In this document: piece after piece, positions 1-4,683 of the stretch
Layout: every line of letters starts with the position of its first letter
Position numbering within the stretch: position 1 is the first letter of the stretch
Origin: Hungatella sp. UBA3048
Lineage (GTDB): Bacteria; Bacillota; Clostridia; Lachnospirales; Lachnospiraceae
Length of the DNA: 7,228 bases
Reading direction: 5' to 3'
Assembly: GCA_002367105.1 (NCBI GenBank)
Contig: DFCS01000026.1
Coordinates: 1 to 7,228 of the forward strand
Notes under the pieces: model-generated
What the model was told of the DNA's origin: nothing
Seen by the model: the letters and a program-made list of their open reading frames with translations, nothing else
Database searches by the model: none
Program-made: the position numbers and the translations under genes

Positions 1-38
1 CCCTACTCTTATATAGTACGATATTGAATGGAGATAGT

Positions 39-137
39 ATGATGTTTACAGCGAGAGAAGCAAGAAAAATTACCACTGATTCTTTAAGTGTGATTGCATG
101 GAAGAGTAGCAAGTATCTGTTAAGCTTGGAAAATTAG
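39..137 (+). pseudogene. Short 32-codon open frame, probable remnant of a truncated gene
   Basis: An ATG pair at 39 and 42 follows a GGAG at 30-33, a sensible ribosome-site distance for the second ATG. The frame encodes 32 residues starting MMFTAREARKITTDSL and stops at TAG 135-137. The beginning resembles, from memory only, the first residues of small phage-type proteins that begin 'TAKEAR'; the expected longer helical body is missing. The frame is also open upstream to the window edge, so a longer upstream start cannot be excluded. It could be a real small protein, a decayed gene start, or chance. No function is assigned. Confidence 0.25.
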
Positions 138-164
138 AATAATCGTATTATTTCACATTTGATA

Positions 165-193
165 TTGATAGTTAGAAGGGGTTGCTGTATTAT
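165..193 (+). promoter_or_regulatory. Probable sigma-A promoter for the effector-binding protein gene
   Basis: TTGATA at 165-170 and TATTAT at 188-193 are separated by 17 bases, a near-consensus vegetative promoter. Transcription would start near 200, leaving a leader of about 75 bases before the ATG at 274. The -35 region lies inside a 14-base string, ATATTGATAGTTAG (162-175), that recurs ahead of the HD-domain gene at 1517-1530. Confidence 0.55.
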
Positions 194-273
194 TAAATAA
201 ATTAAAACGGAATTTAGTTTAGCAATTGTAACTGTAGATTATTTATATATTTATATTTGTAGAGGTAAATAAA

Positions 274-759
274 ATGGACAAAAATATTTATAGTGAAATT
301 AAAACCGTTACACTTGAAAGATTTAAGGTAGCTAGATATGTTATTATCAGCCCCGCTCCTGAAAACGATGTCATTGAATATATGGATAAGTGGGCGGGAA
401 AAAGCGGCTTATTTGATATTGAAGGCTACAAAAGAAAACGGGTTGGTTGGGATTTTCCGTTTGTTACAAAAGAACAGCAGGAAAAGTTTGGGCTAAGGGG
501 CTATGTTGCTGCCTACGTTATACCAGATAATTTTGTCCCAAAGTGTGAGGGGGCTGAAATCGCTTATATAGAAAAGGATACTTATGCAATGATTACAATA
601 ACAAATCCGCACAGTAATTCATTTGAGAGCATACCAAAAGCATACCATATGCTTTTGGATTTTGCAAAAACATCAACATGGGAGAACAGACTTGCATTCG
701 AAGAAGAATATGATATAGATGGAGTCCACTATATGGACGTATACGTTCCCATTAATTAG
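274..759 (+). CDS. Stand-alone GyrI-like / AraC effector-binding domain protein
   Basis: A 161-residue soluble protein that reads as a single effector-binding fold of the GyrI-like / AraC C-terminal type (also called the SOUL-like or bacterial transcription-activator effector-binding domain). The opening strand 'VTLERFKVARYVII', the central 'KRVGWDFPFVTKEQQEKFGLRGYVAAYVIP' region (split here for length only) and the ending 'DGVHYMDVYVPIN' fit this family, in which the last strand often holds a conserved acidic residue lining a ligand pocket. There is no helix-turn-helix, signal peptide or membrane segment, so it is probably not a DNA-binding regulator itself. Such single-domain proteins bind small hydrophobic or cationic molecules, and some have hydrolase or gyrase-protecting activity; which applies here is unknown. 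The ATG at 274 follows AGAGG (261-265) at 8 bases. It is monocistronic and convergent with the next gene. Confidence 0.8.
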   Translation: MDKNIYSEIKTVTLERFKVARYVIISPAPENDVIEYMDKWAGKSGLFDIEGYKRKRVGWDFPFVTKEQQEKFGLRGYVAAYVIPDNFVPKCEGAEIAYIEKDTYAMITITNPHSNSFESIPKAYHMLLDFAKTSTWENRLAFEEEYDIDGVHYMDVYVPIN

Positions 760-829
760 AATAAAATTCCACTGGTAAGCATAATGCGGGTCTATAAATT
801 TCATCATAAATCATGAAAACTGAGAGTGA

Positions 830-847
830 CCGAAGCTATGGCTTCGG
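830..847. terminator. Hairpin between convergent genes, possible bidirectional terminator
   Basis: CCGAAGC (830-836) and GCTTCGG (841-847) form a perfect 7-base-pair stem with a TATG loop. It lies between the stop of the plus-strand gene (759) and the stop of the minus-strand gene (863). Neither side carries a clean run of T: the plus side continues CCAAGGAATAAG, and the minus side has a short TTTT about 12 bases after the stem. It is therefore either a weak or Rho-assisted terminator or an mRNA 3'-end stabiliser. Confidence 0.4.
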
Positions 848-862
848 CCAAGGAATAAGAAA

Positions 863-1117
863 TTAACCTAAAGTGTAACCTTTTTTTCTTAAATTCCAAC
901 TACGAACACCAAGGTCGGTGTTAAGTTCATATTTATTGCAGCAATCGCTACAATAAATATGAACAGCATGTTCTTCAAATCCAGGTATAAAATTGTGTTC
1001 TTCTAAGATTTTGCCTTTTCCGCATGGGCACTCATATTCAAAGTGCTCGATAATGCCCGGACCAGTACCGTAGCCTACGTGTCCTTTAGCTATTGAATTA
1101 GTTAATTTGGTTTTCAT
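863..1117 (-). CDS. Small Cys-rich zinc-ribbon-like protein, function unknown
   Basis: An 84-residue protein read on the minus strand. It has a CPCG motif (Cys30, Cys32) and a C-x2-CC cluster (Cys56, Cys59, Cys60) about 24 residues later, a layout expected for a small structural zinc site. A Gly-rich stretch (about 12-21) and a charged C-terminus ending 'RSWNLRKKGYTLG' complete it. I recognise the type as a hypothetical protein that recurs in Clostridia, but know of no assigned role. The frame is open back to 1156, but the ATG at 1117 was chosen because a perfect GGAGGT (complement of 1124-1129) lies 6 bases before it. No signal peptide or membrane helix. It converges on the effector-binding gene and appears monocistronic. 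Nucleic-acid or protein binding is only a guess from the zinc-ribbon pattern. Confidence 0.75.
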   Translation of the reverse strand: MKTKLTNSIAKGHVGYGTGPGIIEHFEYECPCGKGKILEEHNFIPGFEEHAVHIYCSDCCNKYELNTDLGVRSWNLRKKGYTLG

Positions 1118-1154
1118 TTGTAAACCTCCAATATTACAAGTATGATAACAAAGC

Positions 1155-1183
1155 AATATAAAATGAGGGTAATAAAAGTATAA
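1155..1183 (-). promoter_or_regulatory. Candidate promoter for the small zinc-ribbon gene
   Basis: On the minus strand TTATAC (complement of 1178-1183) and TATATT (complement of 1155-1160) are 17 bases apart. The predicted start near 1148 gives a leader of about 30 bases before the ATG at 1117. The -35 is weak and the region is very AT-rich, so chance matches are likely. Confidence 0.3.
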
Positions 1184-1579
1184 ATTTTTTAAAAAGTTAA
1201 TCTGAAATTTTAAGAGATATTAGCATGATAGATTTATATATAAATGATGTATCTTTGATAGATATTCAGAGGAAAGAATATCTAAAGGGATTTATGATAT
1301 ACGGTTAATAGGTGTAAATGAAAAAATGTAATTTTGAATTAAAAGATTTAGTATTAAAACTGAGTTGAAAACTTAATATCGATAGTTTGTAAAGATAGCT
1401 GTATTGATAATTATAATTACACATAAGAAGCGGCATTACAAAACCTTCCGTCCCGACTGGCAGTGTCAAAGCCGGAGAGATATAAGATAGATATCATTTT
1501 TTCTGTACTAATATAAATATTGATAGTTAGTAGTTATTGGTGTATCCTTATTTTAGAAAATGAGTATTAATCGGGAGGA
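1157..1579. other. AT-rich intergenic stretch with no convincing gene
   Basis: About 420 bases between the minus-strand zinc-ribbon gene and the HD-domain gene. The left part holds the candidate promoter of the zinc-ribbon gene. A 27-residue open frame at 1225-1308 (MIDLYINDVSLIDIQR...) has no good ribosome site. At about 1429-1485 there is a noticeably GC-richer islet with an open frame reading RSGITKPSVPTGSVKAGEI then stop, which could be the tail of a lost gene. The promoter of the HD-domain gene lies at its right end. I recognise no riboswitch, tRNA or repeat array here. Confidence 0.5.
1520..1548 (+). promoter_or_regulatory. Probable promoter of the HD-domain gene
   Basis: TTGATA at 1520-1525, 17 bases, then TATCCT at 1543-1548. 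The start would be near 1555, about 30 bases before the ATG at 1586. The -35 sits in the same 14-base string (1517-1530) seen at 162-175 in the other TTGATA promoter. The -10 is weaker than in the first copy. Confidence 0.4.
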
Positions 1580-1585
1580 ATGAAT

Positions 1586-2164
1586 ATGGAAGCAAGAAAA
1601 TTATTGGATGCATTATTGGTTGCTGAAAAGCTCAAAGATACAACTCGCCATTGCTATACTACCAATGGCAGACACGAGAGTGTTGCAGAACATAGTTGGA
1701 TGATGACCCTGATGGCTTTTTTTATGAGGGATGAGTTCCCCGAAGCTGATATGGATAAGGTTATCAGAATGTGCATTATTCACGACTTGGGAGAATGCTT
1801 TACTGGAGATATACCTGCTTTTGAAAAGAACCTGGCCCATGAGCAGACCGAAAAAAATCTGTTATATAACTGGGTTCGTTCCTTACCGAAGGAATATGAA
1901 GTAGAAATGCGGGAACTTTATGAGGAAATGACTGAGCGTAAATCAGTTGAAGCTCAAATTTATAAAGCTATTGATGGCCTTGAAGCATTGATTCAGCACA
2001 ATATGTCCGATTTGACTACTTGGATTCCGAAAGAATTTGAGCTCAACTTAACCTACGCGGATGATAAGGTTGCGTTCTCTGATTATTTAATATCGTTAAG
2101 ACAAGCTGTTCTTGAAGATACCATCAAGAAGATCGATGAAGTAAAGTTAGTTCATGTAAAATGA
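1586..2164 (+). CDS. HD-domain phosphohydrolase of the YfbR/HDDC2 (HD_3) type
   Basis: A 192-residue cytoplasmic metal-dependent hydrolase. The N-terminal 'RHESVAEHSWMMTLMAFFM' and 'IIHDLGECFTGDIP' are the hallmark of the YfbR/HDDC2 group, whose studied members remove phosphate from deoxynucleoside 5'-monophosphates. Numbered from this start, the expected metal ligands are His36, His66-Asp67 and Asp130 (in 'KAIDGLEALIQH'), with Glu70 as the likely catalytic acid; all are present, so it should be active. Length matches the family. An in-frame ATG at 1580 lies only one base after the GGGAGG (1573-1578), so the ATG at 1586, 7 bases after it, is preferred; this removes two residues. A TTGATA promoter precedes it. 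No terminator is visible downstream; transcription may run into the element remnant. Nucleotide-pool cleaning is the likely role, but the exact substrate is inferred. Confidence 0.85.
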   Translation: MEARKLLDALLVAEKLKDTTRHCYTTNGRHESVAEHSWMMTLMAFFMRDEFPEADMDKVIRMCIIHDLGECFTGDIPAFEKNLAHEQTEKNLLYNWVRSLPKEYEVEMRELYEEMTERKSVEAQIYKAIDGLEALIQHNMSDLTTWIPKEFELNLTYADDKVAFSDYLISLRQAVLEDTIKKIDEVKLVHVK

Positions 2165-2192
2165 ATAAGGATACTTAAGGAAGAGTAAGAGC

Positions 2193-2243
2193 ATGAATAA
2201 AGAATTTTGGAGAGCAGTAAAACCTGTTCTAGCTGTGGAAAAG
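2193..2243 (+). pseudogene. Possible start of a gene cut off at the element junction
   Basis: ATG at 2193 follows AAGGAAG (2177-2183) at 9 bases, just after the HD-domain gene. It reads MNKEFWRAVKPVLAVEK then stops. Only about the first six codons precede the point where TnpB homology begins (about 2213, in another frame), so the rest of the frame is read out of register through TnpB DNA. This suggests that a second gene once followed the HD gene and lost all but its beginning. It could equally be chance. Confidence 0.25.
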
Positions 2244-2361
2244 TAAAAGAATATTGTCTCTGTCGGAACGCATGTATCAATGTGAATGCGGTTTCATATG
2301 TGACAGAGATGTAAATGCTGCACGCAATATCAAGAAACAAGGAATATTAGTATTGGCATAA
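2213..2361 (+). pseudogene. tnpB: TnpB (RNA-guided nuclease) C-terminal fragment, frameshifted
   Basis: From 2213 the frame reads SSKTCSSCGKVK, the first half of the TnpB zinc finger (two Cys, CxxC). From 2251 a different frame reads ILSLSERMYQCECG, the second Cys pair, then FICDRDVNAARNIKKQG and ends LVLA at the stop 2359-2361. 'DRDVNAA' contains the third RuvC catalytic Asp. The two halves join if one base is missing near 2249-2250. A full TnpB is about 350-400 residues, so roughly the first 85 percent is gone, including the other RuvC catalytic residues. In intact relatives TnpB uses an omega-RNA made from its own 3' end to cut DNA; this fragment can have no nuclease activity. Confidence 0.85.
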
Positions 2362-2502
2362 ACGGCTAAAAGAAACCGTGGGGCACACGGGGATAGCTTG
2401 TTGATACTGTAACCGTTAGGTTACTTGAGCAAGAAGCCCTCACTTCTAGCATAAGCATTTGGTAGATCCCAAATGTGGTGCTAAGTGGTGGGAGTATGTC
2501 AC
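2213..2502 (+). mobile_element. Decayed IS200/IS605 (IS1341-like) element: TnpB tail plus right end
   Basis: The remnant holds the last part of tnpB followed directly by the structured right end typical of IS200/IS605-family elements, ending in GTATGTCAC at 2494-2502. No TnpA (Y1 transposase), no left end and no N-terminal two-thirds of TnpB are visible, so the element cannot move by itself. The left limit is the point where TnpB similarity begins; the real junction may lie a few bases earlier. The right limit is set by the usual position of the terminal TCAC in related elements, from memory. Confidence 0.75.
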
Positions 2503-2522
2503 CAATTGAATATAGATAGCTG
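2362..2522 (+). ncRNA. TnpB-associated omega-RNA (reRNA) scaffold with adjoining guide
   Basis: The segment after the tnpB stop matches, from memory, the conserved right-end/omega-RNA of IS1341-like elements: CACACGGGGATAGCTTGTT, then GCAAGAAGCCCTCACTTCT, then AAGTGGTGGGAGTATGTCAC. Visible pairings are AACC (2411-2414) with GGTT (2419-2422), CTTG (2397-2400) with CAAG (2430-2433), and a long stem: CCC (2437-2439) with GGG (2490-2492), CACTT (2441-2445) with AAGTG (2483-2487), AGCA (2448-2451) with TGCT (2479-2482), and CATTTGG (2456-2462) with CCAAATG (2469-2475). The scaffold ends at about 2502; by analogy the next 16-20 bases (2503-2522) would be the guide. The true RNA 5' end often lies inside tnpB and is not determined. 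No stem is visibly broken although the protein is destroyed. Whether it is transcribed is unknown. Confidence 0.75.
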
Positions 2523-2534
2523 ATATGTTATAGT
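2506..2534 (+). promoter_or_regulatory. Extended -10 promoter of the RidA-family gene
   Basis: TTGAAT (2506-2511), 17 bases, TATAGT (2529-2534), with the extended -10 TG at 2526-2527 one base upstream. Transcription would begin near 2541. The -35 box and most of the spacer lie within the bases that would form the omega-RNA guide (2503-2522), so the element ends immediately upstream of this promoter. Confidence 0.6.
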
Positions 2535-2537
2535 AGA

Positions 2538-2551
2538 AGAACACTAGTTCT
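2538..2551. promoter_or_regulatory. Small inverted repeat at the predicted transcription start
   Basis: AGAAC (2538-2542), ACTA, GTTCT (2547-2551) form a 5-base-pair dyad centred just past the predicted start of the RidA-gene transcript. It could be a repressor half-site pair or a short 5' hairpin. It is short enough to be chance. Confidence 0.25.
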
Positions 2552-2574
2552 GTTTTGGGAAAGGAGATTTTAAA

Positions 2575-2934
2575 ATGATCAGAAGAATGCCAACCCATTG
2601 CGGGGATGATACCTGTTCGTCATGTGTTATAGCTGGGGATTACATTTTCCTGGCGCACCATGGAGGCGGGCATGATAAAGAAGATATCATCCACCAAATG
2701 CAAAAGACGTTTGAAAGCATGGAGAATACGCTTGCTTCTATTGATGCTACTCTGGATGATGTGGTACAGATAAATCTTTATCTCAGAGATATTAAGGATT
2801 TTCGATTAGCCGCTGATGTTTTTAAAGAATATTTCAAAAATGGATCGCCCGCAAGAATGACAACAACGACTGAGTTTGTCAGTGAAAATTGTTTATGTCA
2901 AATGGATGGTGTTGCATATAAACCATTGCAGTAA
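2575..2934 (+). CDS. RidA (YjgF/YER057c/UK114) family protein
   Basis: A 119-residue small soluble protein of the RidA family, which forms trimers. Well-studied members hydrolyse reactive enamine/imine intermediates released by PLP enzymes. Matching features are 'VIAGDYIFLAHHGG' near residues 18-31, the helix 'QMQKTFESMENTLASIDATLDDVVQ' (about 41-65, split family core), 'INLYLRDIKDF' (66-76) and 'GSPARMTTTTEF' (90-101). Arg94 corresponds to the conserved active-site Arg of RidA. At the end, the usual Glu-rich 'IEIEAIA' strand is replaced by 'CLCQMDGVAY', with Asp111 where Glu is usual, and the protein has five Cys (9, 14, 17, 106, 108). This points to a divergent subfamily, perhaps not a classical deaminase. 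AAGGAG at 2561-2566 lies 8 bases before the ATG. It has its own extended -10 promoter and may be co-transcribed with the VOC gene 70 bases downstream. Confidence 0.85.
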   Translation: MIRRMPTHCGDDTCSSCVIAGDYIFLAHHGGGHDKEDIIHQMQKTFESMENTLASIDATLDDVVQINLYLRDIKDFRLAADVFKEYFKNGSPARMTTTTEFVSENCLCQMDGVAYKPLQ

Positions 2935-2964
2935 TTATAGTCATACAGATAACTTGTGATATTC

Positions 2965-2976
2965 TACTTATAAGTA
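2965..2976. promoter_or_regulatory. Perfect 12-base palindrome before the VOC gene
   Basis: TACTTATAAGTA is a perfect dyad in the 70-base gap between the RidA and VOC genes. No good promoter could be placed around it. It might be an operator, but AT-rich palindromes of this size arise easily by chance. Confidence 0.2.
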
Positions 2977-3004
2977 TCATTTACATAATACAGGGGGAGC
3001 ATGA

Positions 3005-3352
3005 ATGAAAGTAGGAGAAGTATGCTTATTTACAAACGATGTTATCCGATTATCAAACTTTTATAAGATGTTATTTAATATCGATAACGGCAGTGATGAT
3101 AATATTCATCAATTTATCATATCAGAGGAAACAACACTGACTGTCTACAATGATGGGATAGAGAGAAAGATCAATGCTCATAACATTTGTATTGCATTTA
3201 CGGTAGATGATGTAGATGCCGAATTTGAAAGATTAAAGAAATTTGGCATTAAAATTGTTACTCCTCCTACCCTAAGACCCTGGGGTGCAAAAAATATGAG
3301 TTTCTTAGATCCTGATAATAATCTTATAACCTTTAGATGTTTTCCTAAATGA
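3005..3352 (+). CDS. VOC-superfamily (glyoxalase/bleomycin-resistance fold) protein
   Basis: A 115-residue single-module-pair protein of the vicinal oxygen chelate fold. It opens with 'VGEVCLFTNDVIRLSNFYKMLFNI', the usual first strand and the helix ending in 'FYxxLF'. The second half has 'ICIAFTVDDVDAEFERLKKFGI' and closes with 'MSFLDPDNNLITFRCF', the classical 'DPDGN' turn before the last strand (here DPDNN). Members include glyoxalases, dioxygenases, fosfomycin-modifying enzymes and bleomycin-binding proteins. The usual final metal-ligand Glu in the last strand is not evident ('LITFRC'), so a binding role rather than a metal enzyme is possible; no substrate is assigned. The ATG at 3005 is 5 bases after GGGGGAG (2993-2999); the ATG at 3001 is out of frame and quickly stops. 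It is likely read from the RidA promoter or a weak local one. Confidence 0.8.
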   Translation: MKVGEVCLFTNDVIRLSNFYKMLFNIDNGSDDNIHQFIISEETTLTVYNDGIERKINAHNICIAFTVDDVDAEFERLKKFGIKIVTPPTLRPWGAKNMSFLDPDNNLITFRCFPK

Positions 3353-3551
3353 CCCCATTAAATTCCCTTTTAAATGGAATACTGAAAGGCTTCCCTTTAA
3401 AAATGGTGAATTCTGATTATTAATGGAATATACGCATGAAGATAATTTAGAGGCAGTGCATAGCACTGCCCCTATGAAAAATATGCAAGAATGGCCGCTG
3501 TACGCGCCCTATTCTATTAGAAGTATAGAGTAGAATCTATTTTAAAGAATA
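3353..3551. other. Convergent gap with degenerate tandem AT-rich repeat
   Basis: Between the VOC and DUF2935 gene ends. An imperfect hairpin CCATTAAA (3355-3362) / TTTAAATGG (3369-3377) starts right after the VOC stop, without a T run. Two related strings, TTCCCTTTTAAATGG (3363-3377) and TTCCCTTTAAAAATGG (from about 3391), look like a degenerate direct repeat. A stronger hairpin follows at 3452-3470. No gene is seen. Confidence 0.35.
3452..3470. terminator. Strong hairpin in convergent gap, likely bidirectional terminator
   Basis: GGCAGTGC (3452-3459) and GCACTGCC (3463-3470) give a perfect 8-base-pair GC-rich stem with a 3-base loop. It lies about 100 bases past the VOC stop and about 80 bases past the DUF2935 stop. 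On the minus strand it is followed by TCTAAATTATC, a modest T-rich tail; on the plus strand by CCTATGAAAA, which has none. Best read as the minus-strand terminator, possibly shared. Confidence 0.45.
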
Positions 3552-4457
3552 TTAAGACATTTGTCGAAGCAACCGGATATAATGGTTTGATTCACGTAAC
3601 ACATGATCCGCCAACAAAGGTAAAATAATACTGCGTATTTTGCATTCATTGATTCCTTTTGTACCAGCTTCTTTGAAATCCCTGTACTTTTGAGTTTTTT
3701 GCAAGGTTGTATCCGTTACGCTGTCAATGGTCATATCAGTAGCCGCCATTGCCGCCCGCATTATATCATTATATTCCCCGGCAAAATCATTTGCTGTATT
3801 TATGAGGTCGCATTCCGTTGGATCAAGCAAACCCCGGATAAATAATGCATGTTCCATCATAATCTGATCCCAGAACAGCTCGGTTTCTTTTAGGTTTTCC
3901 TCTGGATTCTGCCGGTTTTCCAGTGCGACTAAATGGCTATGATACAATTTGGCTTCACGTAAGATATGATCAATGAGCAGTGGGTAGTTTGCCGTGAACA
4001 TACGACAGGATAATACATCATTCAATAATCCTGTTTTGAAACCGATAAGTCCCTCCAGCATAGGTCTGACGAGGGCATTTAGCTGACTTACCTGCTGTAC
4101 CAATGCAGGAGTAATCAAGGGATTGGCTTCACCATAAAGTGCTTCTTCCAGCCTCGTGATCTCCTGATTGATGGCTATGCCGGTGAAGTATTGAGTTTTT
4201 TGTTCGCTGCCAAGGGTGTAATCGGTGACGATTTCACCGGAGGACGCCACTAGTGGGCTGATGATTCCATTCCCCAACACTACAGCATTATGTAAAATAG
4301 TCTCAAACTGCTGCTTGTATTGATCTGCAACTTTGGAAAAGTCAGGATTGGCTGGAGTAAAGCCGGCCTCCAGGAATAAGGAATGTTCTTTCATGATGCG
4401 CCCAAAAAACATATTTAGCTCTAGTGATAGGATTACATATTGCTGTTCAGTAATCAT
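3552..4457 (-). CDS. DUF2935 family protein with duplicated helical domain
   Basis: A 301-residue, all-helical, soluble protein made of two similar halves, as usual for DUF2935 proteins of Bacilli and Clostridia. Half one has 'FFGRIMKEHSLFLEAGF' (about 17-33) and 'LIDHILREAKLYHSHL' (161-176); half two has 'FWDQIMMEHALFIRGLLDP' (195-213) and 'LADHVLRESNHYIRLL' (282-297). The repeated EH (Glu24-His25; Glu202-His203) and DHxLRE (His164, Glu168; His285, Glu289) pairs sit where a helical bundle could bind metal in a ferritin-like manner, but this is inference; the family has no settled function that I know. The ATG at 4457 is 7 bases from AAGGAG (complement of 4465-4470). No signal peptide. It is divergent from the c-di-GMP gene, with a 226-base shared upstream region. 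Confidence 0.85.
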   Translation of the reverse strand: MITEQQYVILSLELNMFFGRIMKEHSLFLEAGFTPANPDFSKVADQYKQQFETILHNAVVLGNGIISPLVASSGEIVTDYTLGSEQKTQYFTGIAINQEITRLEEALYGEANPLITPALVQQVSQLNALVRPMLEGLIGFKTGLLNDVLSCRMFTANYPLLIDHILREAKLYHSHLVALENRQNPEENLKETELFWDQIMMEHALFIRGLLDPTECDLINTANDFAGEYNDIMRAAMAATDMTIDSVTDTTLQKTQKYRDFKEAGTKGINECKIRSIILPLLADHVLRESNHYIRLLRQMS

Positions 4458-4611
4458 AGGAAATCTCCTTTATTGTTCTACCAATAACATATGTCGTAGT
4501 TGATGGCTTATTAACAGAAAAAACAAAAAATGTTTTGCAATACGTTGCTTTTCCTGTTACTTGCTACGAATTATAAGGGTTTTGGCCATTTTACGTGCAA
4601 ATATTTTCAGG

Positions 4612-4640
4612 TTGAACTTTACAAAAGAAATAGTTATACT
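4612..4640 (+). promoter_or_regulatory. Sigma-A promoter of the c-di-GMP enzyme gene
   Basis: TTGAAC (4612-4617), exactly 17 bases, then TATACT (4635-4640). The start would be near 4647, giving a 37-base leader with a GC-rich stretch and then AAAGGA (4671-4676). The leader is too short for a c-di-GMP riboswitch. Confidence 0.6.
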
Positions 4641-4683
4641 TATTTTATGCGGGGCCAGCCGGCAAGTAATAAAGGAATGAGCC

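Noticed and set aside
863..1156. Longer 97-residue version of the zinc-ribbon protein starting at 1156
   Set aside because: The GGAGGT lies inside this extension and is ideally placed for the ATG at 1117; the extra 13 residues would be encoded over the ribosome site.
1225..1308. 27-residue open frame in the AT-rich gap
   Set aside because: No proper ribosome site, composition like the surrounding non-coding DNA, and no recognisable motif.
1613..1840. Antisense open frame of 75 codons in the HD-domain gene
   Set aside because: It lies wholly opposite a gene with clear HD motifs and has no recognisable domain or ribosome site.
2152..2340. Minus-strand frame of 62 codons over the TnpB remnant
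   Set aside because: The plus strand explains this DNA as the TnpB zinc finger and RuvC motif; the antisense product looks like nothing known.
4641..4683. Possible c-di-GMP riboswitch ahead of the c-di-GMP enzyme
   Set aside because: The predicted leader is only about 37 bases and lacks the conserved core of GEMM-type riboswitches.
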